NCBI GenBank assembly: GCA_945267035.1
Contig: CALYOS010000010.1
Span: 1 to 56,162 of the forward strand
Direction of reading: 5' to 3'
Source: an uncultured Neisseriaceae bacterium
GTDB lineage: Bacteria > Pseudomonadota > Gammaproteobacteria > Burkholderiales > Neisseriaceae
DNA: 56,162 nt
In this document: positions 10,183 through 19,361 of the stretch, piece by piece
Numbering within the stretch: position 1 is the first letter of the stretch
Layout: each line of letters starts with the position of its first letter
Position numbers and translations under genes: made by a program
The notes under the pieces: model-generated
The model's database searches: none
What the model saw: the letters and a program-made list of their open reading frames with translations, nothing else
Told to the model about the DNA's origin: nothing

Positions 10183-10217
10183 AAAAGAACAGATAGTTAA
10201 ACTATCTGTTCTTTTTT
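10183..10217 (+). terminator. Terminator of the S41 protease gene
   Basis: A near-continuous palindrome (AGAACAGATAG ... CTATCTGTTCT) with flanking A- and T-runs ending in TTTTTT, 11 bp after the stop. It can work in both directions. Confidence 0.88.
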
Positions 10218-10303
10218 ATCTGCATTTAATGTACGAAATCCATTTTACCGAATCTGCTTAGAGATTCAGATCTTACCTGCAAATTCAAATCACTTTACTA
10301 TGA

Positions 10304-10340
10304 CAAAAAAAAAGCTGCTACCCAAGTAGCAGCTTTTTTT
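10304..10340 (-). terminator. Terminator of ppsA
   Basis: Stem AGCTGCTAC / GTAGCAGCT with loop CCAA, A-run on the left and T-run on the right, just after the ppsA stop. It suits termination of ppsA on the minus strand and could also stop read-through from the left. Confidence 0.9.
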
Positions 10341-10349
10341 ACGGATACA

Positions 10350-12740
10350 TTATTGCTGATTAAGCTCGTTAGCCAAATACAGCCAAGTTTCGATGACGGT
10401 ATCAGGATTGAGAGAAATCGTTTCAATGCCTTCCTCAATGAGCCATTTAGCAAAATCGGCATGGTCTGATGGCCCTTGACCACAAATACCAATGTATTTA
10501 TCCAGTTTGCGGCATGCCTTAATAGCCAAACTAAACATCACTTTAACCGCCGGATCTCGCTCATCAAAAGTACTGGCTATTGGTCCACCACTATCGCGAT
10601 CAACCCCCAGCGTTAACTGAGTCATATCATTTGAGCCAATTGAGAAGCCATCAAAATATTTCAGGAATTGTTCCGCTAACACAGCATTAGTGGGTAGCTC
10701 ACACATCATGATCAAACGCAAACCATTTTTACCACGTTCAAGACCATTATCCTTCAATGCACGAACCACAGCTTCAGCTTCTTTCAAAGTACGCACAAAT
10801 GGAATCATAATTTCCACATTGGTCAGCCCCATCTCATCACGCACATATTTTAGTGCCTGACATTCTAGTGCAAAGCAATCCTTAAACTCTTCAGAAACAT
10901 ATCGTGCCGCACCACGGAAGCCCAGCATTGGATTTTCTTCATGTGGCTCGTACTTATTACCACCCAACAGATTGGCATATTCGTTTGATTTAAAATCAGA
11001 CATACGCACAATCACTTTTTTCGGATAAACTGAAGCAGCAAGTGTGGCCACACCTTCGGCGATTTTATCTACATAAAAGCTGACAGGTGACTGATACCCA
11101 GCGATACGGTCGGTAATTTCCGCCTTCATTGCGTCATCTTGCTGGTCAAATTCCAGTAATGCGCGTGGATGAATACCAATCTGACGATTAATAATAAACT
11201 CCATACGCGCCAAACCAATACCATAACCGGGCAAATTGGAAAAACTAAATGCCAACTCAGGATTACCCACATTCATCATGATTTTAGCGGGGGCTTCAGG
11301 CATATTATCCAGAGGGATATCAGTGATATCTACTTTCAACAAACCTTCATATACATAACCGGTATCGCCTTCAGCACAAGAAACGGTGACATCAATGCCA
11401 TCTTGCAAAGACGAGGTTGCATTGCCTGTACCAACCACTGCCGGAATACCCAACTCACGCGCAATAATCGCTGCATGGCATGTACGTCCACCACGATTGG
11501 TAATAATCGCGGAAGCTCGTTTCATCACTGGTTCCCAATCTGGGTCAGTCATATCCGTGACTAACACATCGCCGGGTAAAACCTTATGCATTTCATCAAC
11601 ATTTTTAACCAGTCTAACTTTGCCCTGACCAACCCTCTGTCCAATCGCGCGACCTTCCACCAAAACGGCAGATTTTTCGTTAATTTGATAACGTCGTAAA
11701 ACTCGGTTGGATTTTTCCTGCGATTTAACCGTTTCTGGACGTGCCTGCAAAATATAGAGCTTACCGTCCTGCCCATCACGACCCCACTCGATATCCATCG
11801 CGCGACCATAATGTTCTTCAATAGTTAAAGCATACTTAGCTAATTCAGTAATTTCTTCTTCAGAAATGGAAAATTTCTTGCGATCTGCAACATCAACATC
11901 CACAGTCTGCACTGATTTACCGGCCTGAGCAGCATCAGTAAATACCATCTTAATGAGCTTAGAACCCATGGTTTTGCGCAAAATAGCTGGGCGACCTGCA
12001 CGCAAAGTTGGTTTATGCACATAAAACTCATCCGGATTAACTGCACCTTGAACCACAGTTTCACCCAAGCCATAGGAAGAAGTAATGAATACCACCTGAT
12101 CAAAACCAGATTCTGTATCCATGGTAAACATAACCCCAGACGCACCCTCATCAGAGCGAACCATGCGTTGTACACCAGCAGATAAAGCCACGGCTTCATG
12201 CGCAAAATTTTTGTGCACACGATAAGAAATTGCCCGATCATTGTATAAAGAAGCAAAGACATGGTGCATTGCTTCTTTAACATTTTCTAACCCACTGATA
12301 TTAAGGAATGTTTCCTGCTGACCGGCAAATGAAGCATCCGGTAAATCTTCTGCTGTGGCCGAAGAGCGAACTGCAACAGAGATCTGATCTGTACCCGCAT
12401 CAGCCACCATTTTTTCCCATGCAGTCTGAATATCCGCATCCAATTCAGGAGGAAATGGAGTTTCCATAATCCATTGACGAATTTGCTTACCTACACGAGC
12501 CAATTCCGCCACATTATCAACATCCAGTGCATTTAACTCTTGATTAATCCGTTCACTTAACCCCTCATAAGCTAGAAACTGGCGGTAAGCTTCCGCAGTG
12601 GTGGCAAAACCACCAGGAACACGTACCCCTTTTTCCGTTAATTGCGAAATCATTTCGCCGAGAGAAGCATTTTTACCACCAACGCTTTCAACGTCAGTCA
12701 TGCGTAAATTTTCAAACCAGATTACATTTTTGCCGTTCAT
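10350..12740 (-). CDS. ppsA: Phosphoenolpyruvate synthase
   Basis: Converts pyruvate and ATP to PEP, AMP and phosphate for gluconeogenesis. It has 796 residues and closely resembles neisserial PpsA. The N-terminal ATP-grasp domain has [11 protein letters not shown] and [19 protein letters not shown]. The central swivelling domain carries the catalytic His in [17 protein letters not shown]. The C-terminal TIM barrel ends with the catalytic Cys in [10 protein letters not shown] and SLNPDTV. The open frame extends 13 codons further to a TTG, but [16 protein letters not shown] matches the family start, so I chose that ATG; no start here has a good Shine-Dalgarno sequence. It is divergent from ppsR, whose product is expected to switch PpsA off and on by phosphorylation of the catalytic-site Thr in the RTCH segment. 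Confidence 0.98.
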   Translation of the reverse strand: MNGKNVIWFENLRMTDVESVGGKNASLGEMISQLTEKGVRVPGGFATTAEAYRQFLAYEGLSERINQELNALDVDNVAELARVGKQIRQWIMETPFPPELDADIQTAWEKMVADAGTDQISVAVRSSATAEDLPDASFAGQQETFLNISGLENVKEAMHHVFASLYNDRAISYRVHKNFAHEAVALSAGVQRMVRSDEGASGVMFTMDTESGFDQVVFITSSYGLGETVVQGAVNPDEFYVHKPTLRAGRPAILRKTMGSKLIKMVFTDAAQAGKSVQTVDVDVADRKKFSISEEEITELAKYALTIEEHYGRAMDIEWGRDGQDGKLYILQARPETVKSQEKSNRVLRRYQINEKSAVLVEGRAIGQRVGQGKVRLVKNVDEMHKVLPGDVLVTDMTDPDWEPVMKRASAIITNRGGRTCHAAIIARELGIPAVVGTGNATSSLQDGIDVTVSCAEGDTGYVYEGLLKVDITDIPLDNMPEAPAKIMMNVGNPELAFSFSNLPGYGIGLARMEFIINRQIGIHPRALLEFDQQDDAMKAEITDRIAGYQSPVSFYVDKIAEGVATLAASVYPKKVIVRMSDFKSNEYANLLGGNKYEPHEENPMLGFRGAARYVSEEFKDCFALECQALKYVRDEMGLTNVEIMIPFVRTLKEAEAVVRALKDNGLERGKNGLRLIMMCELPTNAVLAEQFLKYFDGFSIGSNDMTQLTLGVDRDSGGPIASTFDERDPAVKVMFSLAIKACRKLDKYIGICGQGPSDHADFAKWLIEEGIETISLNPDTVIETWLYLANELNQQ

Positions 12741-13146
12741 TTTGGGCATCCAGTGCATAGAGATAGCTGTTGAAGACAACCTATTTTAACGGCTCACATA
12801 TAGAATGTCATGCATTTTCCCCTTACAAAAACTTGCCTATTCTTGATAACCATTGTTAAACAATATTAATAATTCGTTATGAGCAATTAACTACTAACAT
12901 GAAATTATGCAAAATACACAATATCAAACCATATATTTTATATACTTTACTTTTTAACCTATTTAATACCGCCAAAACTTCATTTTTTTGATTTATATTG
13001 TTTAATTTACATAAAAAAACTCATCTTTATTTTTGCAACAGAAAAAAATTAATTTTTCAATAAAAAATGAATAAACTTCTTATTGTGGACTAACTTCATT
13101 TACAATTACTCCTTTGCTCCTAAACAATGACCACCTTCTTAATGCC
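12741..13146. other. AT-rich divergent spacer of ppsA and ppsR
   Basis: About 400 bp with long A and T tracts, containing promoters for both divergent genes. No ORF, repeat or clear operator could be supported. Confidence 0.5.
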
Positions 13147-13968
13147 ATGAAACCAGTTCGCCATGTTTTTTTTATCTCCGATCGCACCGGTATAACTGCC
13201 GAAAGTATGGGATTAGCCTTAATCAATCAATTTGACAATATCGATTTCAAAAGAGCAACTTATCCATTTGTCGACACCATCACCAAAGCGGAAGAAATTG
13301 TTAGCCTAATCAATCGCTCGGCCACACACAGCGATGTGCGCCCATTGGTCTTTTCCAGTATCGTGGATGAAAATATACGTGAATTGATCAAGACCAGTGC
13401 CGGCTTACACATGAGTTTTTATGATGCGTTCATTGGCGAGCTCGAACATGAACTTGGTACCAAAGCCAACCACTCTATTGGTCGTACCCATGGTATGCAC
13501 GATACCGAAAAATATGACAAAAGAATGGATGCCATTAATTTCGCTTTGAATAACGATGATGGTATTACCGATCGCGAACTCCAACATGCTGACGTGATAT
13601 TAATGGGTATCTCACGCAGCGGTAAAACCCCTACTTGCCTATATCTGGCACTACAATATGGTATCCGTGCAGCCAACTACCCTTTAATACCTGAGGATTT
13701 AGAAAGTAGCGATCTGCCACGCATGGTCAAACCCTTTAAATCCAAGCTGTATGGTTTAACAATCGACGCGGATAGATTGCACCATATACGCTCTGAAAGA
13801 CGTCCAGATTCACGTTATGCCAGCAAAGACAATTGCCGGCATGAAATTTTGACAGCAGAAGATATGTACCGACGTTTTAATATTCCCTTTACTAATACGA
13901 CGCACAAATCAATTGAAGAATTGGCCGCCAGTATTATCCTTGCTGCCAAATTGCACCGGCGTATTTAA
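13147..13968 (+). CDS. ppsR: PEP synthase regulatory protein (bifunctional kinase/phosphorylase, DUF299)
   Basis: ADP-dependent kinase and Pi-dependent phosphorylase that inactivates and reactivates PEP synthase. It has 273 residues. Family features include HVFFISDRTGITAESMG at the N-terminus, the GISRSGKTPTCLYLA P-loop (about 154-168), NYPLIPEDL, and a RRPDSRYAS block near the C-terminus. The frame extends 11 codons upstream to a TTG, but MKPVRHVFFIS is the usual start. It lies head-to-head with ppsA, the standard arrangement for this pair. Confidence 0.96.
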   Translation: MKPVRHVFFISDRTGITAESMGLALINQFDNIDFKRATYPFVDTITKAEEIVSLINRSATHSDVRPLVFSSIVDENIRELIKTSAGLHMSFYDAFIGELEHELGTKANHSIGRTHGMHDTEKYDKRMDAINFALNNDDGITDRELQHADVILMGISRSGKTPTCLYLALQYGIRAANYPLIPEDLESSDLPRMVKPFKSKLYGLTIDADRLHHIRSERRPDSRYASKDNCRHEILTAEDMYRRFNIPFTNTTHKSIEELAASIILAAKLHRRI

Positions 13969-14137
13969 TGATATTAACTTCTTAACTTTAATATGTCGTG
14001 TAAGCAAAACACTGCGCCTAGAGGTAAATCTGCGGTAAGCTTGACGCTAAATTGTAGTTAGATATATTTTTAAATGCTACTTTTGATTGAAAAGAATTAT
14101 CTTTAGCTTTAATTATGCCTGAGTAAGCCAATTTTAT

Positions 14138-14428
14138 TTGATTAACTTTTCGCGAAATCCACTAGTTAAATCTACCAAAGAAATAGTCGAATTAATGGTA
14201 GAACATGCTAATAAGCTTAATTGGCATATTCAAACTTATCAATTTATAGTTGTTCTACTTAACCGCCTTGCCCAAAGAGAAGCTGAAGTAGATAAAGCAA
14301 AAAAAAGCAATATCAACCCTCGAAGAAAGTTTTGCTTTGTAGTCAATAGTTATATTCTTGTGCAATGCATCAAGATTTTAGTTTTTTCCTTATCTTCTGA
14401 CTTATCCTGCGTTTTCGAGGACTCATAA
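14138..14428 (+). CDS. Hypothetical small ORF, doubtful
   Basis: A 96-codon frame starting at TTG. Its first 65 residues look like an amphipathic helical protein (segment EAEVDKAKKSNINPRR), but the last 26 codons run antisense into the lipoprotein gene. No Shine-Dalgarno sequence and no family match that I recognise. It may be a decayed gene fragment whose true end is lost, or chance. Confidence 0.25.
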   Translation: MINFSRNPLVKSTKEIVELMVEHANKLNWHIQTYQFIVVLLNRLAQREAEVDKAKKSNINPRRKFCFVVNSYILVQCIKILVFSLSSDLSCVFEDS

Positions 14429-14781
14429 ATTGATTTAAACTCATTGTTTGTTATGTACTCAAGCTTGCGAAATCCGTCTATTTTCCTATCACCTATAGAA
14501 TAGTTAAAACCTCCGTTCAATTCTTTGAAATCCTGTATTATTTCACCATCGCTATCGGTAAATTCTACAAAAAGCTGGTCATCTTTTTTTAGATATTTAA
14601 CGAATAAAACTGCTTGACCAACTTGGGGGGCATAATCTTGGTCTATACCATTCCTCATTTTAGCAATTTGGTAGTCAATATCACATTCCCACTCCCCAAT
14701 TAGCATGTCTTCGGTTACTTTCTTTTCTTCACACCCGGTTAAAACAAACCCAATTAATCCTAGCAATATAACTCTCTTCAC
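14350..14781 (-). CDS. Small lipoprotein of unknown function, possible periplasmic immunity protein
   Basis: A protein of 143 residues with a clear lipoprotein signal: positively charged start, hydrophobic core and lipobox LTGC (Cys16). The mature part is acidic and predicted mostly beta, with a GEWEC segment (a Gly-x-Trp motif as in lipocalin-like lipoproteins) near its start. The start is GTG with AGGAG 7 bases upstream. The stop of a degraded frame lies 8 bp before that start in the same orientation, so this was the second gene of a pair. The base composition is more AT-rich than the neighbouring core genes. By context it could be the immunity partner of a lost toxin; I do not recognise the family. 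Confidence 0.75.
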   Translation of the reverse strand: MKRVILLGLIGFVLTGCEEKKVTEDMLIGEWECDIDYQIAKMRNGIDQDYAPQVGQAVLFVKYLKKDDQLFVEFTDSDGEIIQDFKELNGGFNYSIGDRKIDGFRKLEYITNNEFKSIYESSKTQDKSEDKEKTKILMHCTRI

Positions 14782-14789
14782 AATATCTC

Positions 14790-15181
14790 CTAAAATTTTA
14801 TTTTTGCTAATGTTGTGAGTTTTAATATTTCATATCCATGATAATTTAGACGAATATTAGTCGACATTGACAAAGCGCGTTCCTTGTCGCCTGAATGACT
14901 GCTCATCTCATTAACTACTTGCTGTTAGGCTTCTTTCACTGCTGTCCTAATCATTTTATTTTCGTGATCTATTGATCGTTTACTCACTTCAACTCCACTT
15001 GCTAAGTTTTATGGAGCAAAATTTCATTGTATTTTGATTTTAACCTTAATTAGAATTGATTTGACGGTTGCTGCATACTCGTCTATTTGCCTGATATTCA
15101 ATACAGCTTGCCATCAGTCATCCCTATTTCTGGCTTGCCACCCTCATCGAAACGGTACATTGAATTGGCATCTATTAGCCA
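14790..15181 (-). pseudogene. Decayed 3' end of a toxin-like gene upstream of the lipoprotein
   Basis: Minus-strand frames look protein-coding but are broken. Codons 15181-15101 read 27 residues including MYRFDEGGKPEIGMTDGKLY, then TGA. A +1 frame continues with VLNIRQIDEYAATVKSIL (15112-15027). A third frame (15008-14790) reads NLASGVEVSKRSIDHENK and, after an in-frame TAA at 14925-14927, QQVVNEMSSHSGDKERALSM and NYHGYEILKLTTLAKIKF before its TAG. Frame changes plus an internal stop mean a pseudogene. Its direct coupling to a downstream lipoprotein gene suggests an effector/immunity pair. I could not assign the domain. Confidence 0.6.
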
Positions 15182-15299
15182 CACATTTTACCAGCAACAG
15201 CAATAGTCGCTGCTTTGGCCAGATGCCGTCGTGTAAGCTGAAGCTCCCATCATTGGCTGCTGCGCCATTTGTAACGATTGATGCCTGCATCCCTACTAA

Positions 15300-15383
15300 G
15301 GTGTCAAAGCGGTTGTTAATGCTGCTGCATATAACTATCTTGCTAATGGAAACCACTCAGAGCTTTTATGCTTGACTTTTTAA
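15300..15383 (+). pseudogene. Short coding remnant before the AT-rich membrane-protein gene
   Basis: A 27-codon plus-strand frame bounded by stops encodes VKAVVNAAAYNYLANGNHSE. This style recalls the region just before the C-terminal toxin domain of large secreted hemagglutinin-like proteins. It is too short for firm assignment. It precedes, in the same orientation, the ORF at 15412 and the membrane protein at 15665. Confidence 0.3.
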
Positions 15384-15411
15384 AAAGTGAATGTTCAGTA
15401 TGATTTGACTA

Positions 15412-15663
15412 GTGCTTTTTCTGGAATGCGTGGATTCTTTGATCGCTATTTATACAATGTATAATCTACTTTTCCTGTTTGATCTAAGGGAAATAAACAA
15501 ATTCGTTAGTTTCTGCAAATTGTTCATCAGCCCCTATCACTATCCATGCTTATCACTTTGGACATTAATTGAGAATTATAATGCTAGTGCTCCATTAAGT
15601 GAACAGATTAAAAATAATTACGAAACTATTACTAAGTTTGAATTAAAAAAAGTGGAGTTGTAA
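15412..15663 (+). CDS. Short ORF coupled to the downstream membrane protein, probably a truncated gene end
   Basis: An 83-codon frame from a GTG. Its stop is one base before the ATG of the next gene, and the next gene's Shine-Dalgarno sequence (GTGGAG) lies within its last codons. The C-terminal half (SAPLSEQIKNNYETITKFEL) looks like a real helical protein end, while the first half is of mixed quality. I read it as the tail of a larger upstream gene, possibly a toxin domain, now cut off; an intact 83-residue protein is possible. Confidence 0.4.
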   Translation: MLFLECVDSLIAIYTMYNLLFLFDLREINKFVSFCKLFISPYHYPCLSLWTLIENYNASAPLSEQIKNNYETITKFELKKVEL

Positions 15664-15664
15664 T

Positions 15665-16174
15665 ATGAATTTAAAAAATAATATAATAGAAGTTAAAGCC
15701 TATAATTATAAAATAATACAAAAATATATTTTATATAGTATCCCGATTCTTATATTAGGTATTTACATATCTAGTTTGTTAAGTTCCAAAATTATACTTT
15801 GGGGCAATATGTTGATTTTTGGAACTATTTATTGGGGAGTTATAGAACTAGTTCAAAAAAAAGAAGTAGCTATATTTTTAAATGATATGGAATTAAAGAT
15901 AGAAGATGAAAAGATACCATGTTCGGTTATAGAACATTATTATCTAACTAAGGTAACCAATGAATTATTAGGATTAAGAGTAAAAACTAAAGAAAATAAG
16001 ATGTATATATACTTTACCGATTTAGAAAACAAAAAGTTATTAATGAAATATTTTAATTCTAATAATGTAATAGAGAAAAAGAGAGTAATTGATAATTATA
16101 TTAGATTATTTAGTGTTGTGATTTTTATTTTAGTTATTTTACTCTTATTTTCAATGATGTTAATTCTGATATAA
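15665..16174 (+). CDS. AT-rich membrane protein of unknown function, candidate immunity protein
   Basis: A protein of 169 residues with two adjacent transmembrane helices near the N-terminus (about 20-41 and 44-65), a soluble middle (about 66-140, predicted beta-rich, segment DMELKIEDEKIPCSVIEHYY) and one C-terminal helix (about 146-168). The layout resembles small membrane proteins with a PH-like domain. The base composition is strikingly AT-rich with AAA, AAT and ATA codons dominant, unlike neighbouring core genes, which suggests horizontal transfer. It starts one base after the preceding short ORF. Position directly downstream of a truncated frame fits an orphan immunity gene, but no family was recognised. 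Confidence 0.7.
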   Translation: MNLKNNIIEVKAYNYKIIQKYILYSIPILILGIYISSLLSSKIILWGNMLIFGTIYWGVIELVQKKEVAIFLNDMELKIEDEKIPCSVIEHYYLTKVTNELLGLRVKTKENKMYIYFTDLENKKLLMKYFNSNNVIEKKRVIDNYIRLFSVVIFILVILLLFSMMLILI

Positions 16175-17043
16175 CAATATTATTTTATAAAAGCTATGAG
16201 TAAAGTTTATATACCCAAAGATACCTATCCAGTTAGCACGTAATAGAACTCTTTTAATTTTATTTTTTGACTAAGAAAATTTTCCAGATCGTTTTTAGTT
16301 ATTCAAATGTATAATTCTCTGTTAAATTCATTGTTATTTATCTTTCACAACATAATTTATAAATACTTGATTATAAGATTTAATTTTACTCAACAAAACA
16401 CACCAATAAAATTCTTATAATCTTGTTGGCTAGGATTAATTTAAGCGTATTTATTATTTATAGTTAATTGGAAAACCGTAATCCTATCTTTAATAACTCA
16501 GCAAGAAAACACATATTGATAAACCTAGACTATTTGAAGTTAAGTTATTTTAATTTGTAGCAGCCCAAGCCTTATCGGCACTTGATGCGACCGCCTTCAT
16601 CGCTGCATTTGACCCATTTTTTTCAGGTCAACTTACGCTAACCAGGGGATAGATCTAACGGCATAACTTTATTTACCCCCGCGAACCTTTTCCCGCCACT
16701 TGCCAGACGATCTTAACGGATTAAGGCTTATGGCATCATGACAAGCAGGCAGATGATGAATGCCAGAAACATAATACGAAATGCTTATCAAAATTCAGAG
16801 AAAATTTCGAAAATAGATCTAAGTTAGTAAAATGATTCATTATTTTGATTGAATTTTACCTATTCCTGCACCTCAATCTTTTCTTACAGTTATATAGTAT
16901 TCTGAAATTAAAGTCATTTTAGAATTTCGCCACATTTTTAATTGTTGTTGTTATTTAATTGTTCAGTTCATTGTCTTTTCTATTGGTAGCTACTTAGATG
17001 ATGAGTGAATTGGATAGGCCATAAAGGAAATATTGGGTGAATT
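16175..17043. other. Long region with no intact gene; decayed segment at 16560-16800
   Basis: About 870 bp. The flanks are very AT-rich, but 16560-16800 has clearly higher GC and coding-like stretches on the minus strand broken by stops, for example NAAMKAVASSADKAWAATN and HDAISLNPLRSSGKWREK in different frames. This looks like an old pseudogene I cannot name. The last part must contain the promoter of the ligase gene at 17044. Confidence 0.45.
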
Positions 17044-18375
17044 ATGTATGAAGATATATTTAACTGGCTTAAAGATCGCGGCATTACAGAAGTTGAATGT
17101 ATTCTCCCAGATATTACCGGCGTGGCACGTGGCAAGATTATTCCTAAAGATAAATTTATCTCTGAACCAGAAATGCGCTTGCCGGAAGCGGTATTGTTGC
17201 AAACGGTGACTGGTGAATATCCGCAATCTTCTCTGCTGGACACCACCGATGCAGATATGGAGTTGAAACCAGACTCTTCTACTATCCGCTTTGTCCCTTG
17301 GGCTCAGGATCCAACAGCATCAATCATTTTTGATTGTTATTCCCCACAAGCTTTACCGATTGAAACCGCACCAAGGAATGTTCTTAAGCGTGTGTTGAAA
17401 CGCTTTGAAAATTTAGAATTAGAACCGATTATCGCTCCGGAAATGGAGTTTTATTTAATTTCGCCAAATCCTGATCCAGATGTGCCTTTAAAACCTCCGG
17501 TGGGTCGTACAGGCAGGATTGAATTTGGCCGACGTTCCTATGCAGTGGATGCGGTTAATGAGTTCGATCCGTTGTTTGAAGAAATTTATGATCATTGTCA
17601 TGCACAAAATTTAGAAGTGGATACCCTGATTCATGAAATTGGTGCAGCCCAGATGGAAATTAATTTTTTGCATGGTCATGCATTAGATTTGGCTGATCAG
17701 GTATTTTTATTCAAACGTACGGTTCGTGAGTCGGCATTTCATCATAATATGTACGCAACTTTTATGGCCAAACCAATGGAATGTGAACCAGGCAGTGCGA
17801 TGCATATTCATCAGAGTTTGCGCAGGGCCAACGGTCAGAATGCTTTTAGTAATGCTGATGGTTCACCATCCGATCTGTTTTTTTATTTTATCGGTGGGCT
17901 CCAAAAATATTTACCGCAAACGATGCCTTTTTTTGCTCCCTATGTTAATTCATTTCGCCGTTTAACCCGCTATACTGCTGCCCCGACCAATGTGGAATGG
18001 GGATATGACAATCGCACGGTTGGTTTAAGGGTTCCTCGTGCTGCTGGTCAATCCAGACGTATTGAGAATCGTCTTGCGGGGGTAGATGTCAATCCTTATC
18101 TGGCCTTTGCCTGCTCTCTAGCCTGTGGTTATTTGGGTATTAAAGAACAAATCGCCCCCAATTCACCTATGAACACCAGTGCTTACGCTTTACCCTATCA
18201 ATTTCCCACAACGGTAGAAGAATCGATCGAGCGTTTACGCCAATGCGAACCCATTTATGATTTATTAGGCGAACGATTTGTAGAACTGTATATTGCGGTT
18301 AAAGAACAAGAGGTATCGGAATATTTTCGTGTTATTAGTCCGTGGGAACGGAAGTATTTATTACTTCATGTGTGA
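17044..18375 (+). CDS. Glutamine synthetase family protein, gamma-glutamylpolyamine synthetase-like
   Basis: ATP-dependent ligase of 443 residues with the glutamine synthetase fold. An N-terminal beta-grasp region (DITGVARGKIIPKD) is followed by the catalytic domain with the metal-ligand segment PEMEFYL, the ATP signature KPMECEPGSAMHIHQSL and the glutamate-binding NRTVGLRVP. It lacks the adenylylation-type loop of the classical GlnA, and the sequence style matches the PuuA/SpuI group, which ligates glutamate to putrescine or similar amines. No polyamine catabolism genes are next to it, so the substrate is inferred from family only. GGGTGA precedes the ATG. Confidence 0.85.
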   Translation: MYEDIFNWLKDRGITEVECILPDITGVARGKIIPKDKFISEPEMRLPEAVLLQTVTGEYPQSSLLDTTDADMELKPDSSTIRFVPWAQDPTASIIFDCYSPQALPIETAPRNVLKRVLKRFENLELEPIIAPEMEFYLISPNPDPDVPLKPPVGRTGRIEFGRRSYAVDAVNEFDPLFEEIYDHCHAQNLEVDTLIHEIGAAQMEINFLHGHALDLADQVFLFKRTVRESAFHHNMYATFMAKPMECEPGSAMHIHQSLRRANGQNAFSNADGSPSDLFFYFIGGLQKYLPQTMPFFAPYVNSFRRLTRYTAAPTNVEWGYDNRTVGLRVPRAAGQSRRIENRLAGVDVNPYLAFACSLACGYLGIKEQIAPNSPMNTSAYALPYQFPTTVEESIERLRQCEPIYDLLGERFVELYIAVKEQEVSEYFRVISPWERKYLLLHV

Positions 18376-18490
18376 TTGCTCAATATTGAAAAAACATCTC
18401 TGCACATGCCAATAATCTTATAGCAATAATCTATGCTCAATATCATGGTTTATAAGGTTTGGGATAAACAGAGTTTGAATAAAGCAATAG

Positions 18491-19201
18491 TTATTGATCT
18501 TGAGCACATAAGGGCACGGCTTTAACGCCAAGAATATTGGTTGCCAATCGACTTTTTGCCTGATCTGGAATCAATGTTAGCGGGATATCGCGTTTAACCA
18601 ATACCAGACCATATACAGCAGCCAAATGTGGCCACCATCGGTTTCCCATCAGTTCAATGGTTTGATGATTTTTACCGTAACAGCCAGGTAAACCATAACC
18701 TAAGAATTGACCTTCTGTGAGAAAAAGATGATGTTTTTGCATTAGAGAGGCTACCTGAGCAGCAGATCTGGGCTGCCAATTGTGTAGATTGGACTGACGG
18801 CGGTAAAAAAAACGCCAATAACCCCTACTGTTCAGTCCGGTTAATAGCAAAGATCCCCCTGGCACCAAGATTCTGGTTACTTCTCGTAACACATCCTCTG
18901 CGTTGATCAGTTCATCCAGTCCATGAGGCCAAATCAAGGTATCTATACTTTGATCTCTCCATGGCAAAGCGTGGACATCGGCAATCACTGTCGTGTATTC
19001 AGTATTAGAATGATGTTGAATAATATATTGGGATTCAGTAGCGAAGATCTGTTTGAATTGCCAGGAAGTGAAGCCGACCTGTAGGATGGTTCCAAAACGC
19101 AGATTAGTTAATTTTTGTTGTAAAAATTGTTGCTCCAATTCAGAAATATAATTTCCGAAAGCATTCTTGGCTAACCAGTTTTGCAGACCGCACAAGAGCA
19201 T
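18491..19201 (-). CDS. SAM-dependent methyltransferase, YafS-like
   Basis: Class I methyltransferase of 236 residues, substrate unknown. The SAM motif I is diverged (TILQVGFTSWQ rather than GxGxG). Motif II is ADVHALPWRDQSIDTLIWPH and motif III is ILVPGGSLLLTGLNSRG, typical of the Methyltransf_11 family. The chosen ATG (MLLCGLQNWL) has GTGAGG 6 bases upstream; a GTG four codons earlier is possible. It is divergent from mltD. In E. coli, yafS also lies close to mltD with gloB between them, which supports the YafS assignment. Confidence 0.82.
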   Translation of the reverse strand: MLLCGLQNWLAKNAFGNYISELEQQFLQQKLTNLRFGTILQVGFTSWQFKQIFATESQYIIQHHSNTEYTTVIADVHALPWRDQSIDTLIWPHGLDELINAEDVLREVTRILVPGGSLLLTGLNSRGYWRFFYRRQSNLHNWQPRSAAQVASLMQKHHLFLTEGQFLGYGLPGCYGKNHQTIELMGNRWWPHLAAVYGLVLVKRDIPLTLIPDQAKSRLATNILGVKAVPLCAQDQ

Positions 19202-19361
19202 GTGAAACCTCACTTTCAGTTGCTTCTGATACCAATCAATATTGTATTTGTCATTTTATTATATTTTCATGATTACTGTAAAAATAGATATTTATCCTTG
19301 ACCACGAGCGCCATCATATTTAAAATTAAGAGGATTTTGCACAAATTTTACGGTAAATCGA

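Noticed and set aside
11169-12283. Open frames antisense or out of frame within ppsA
   Set aside because: Shadows of a well-supported gene with strong family similarity.
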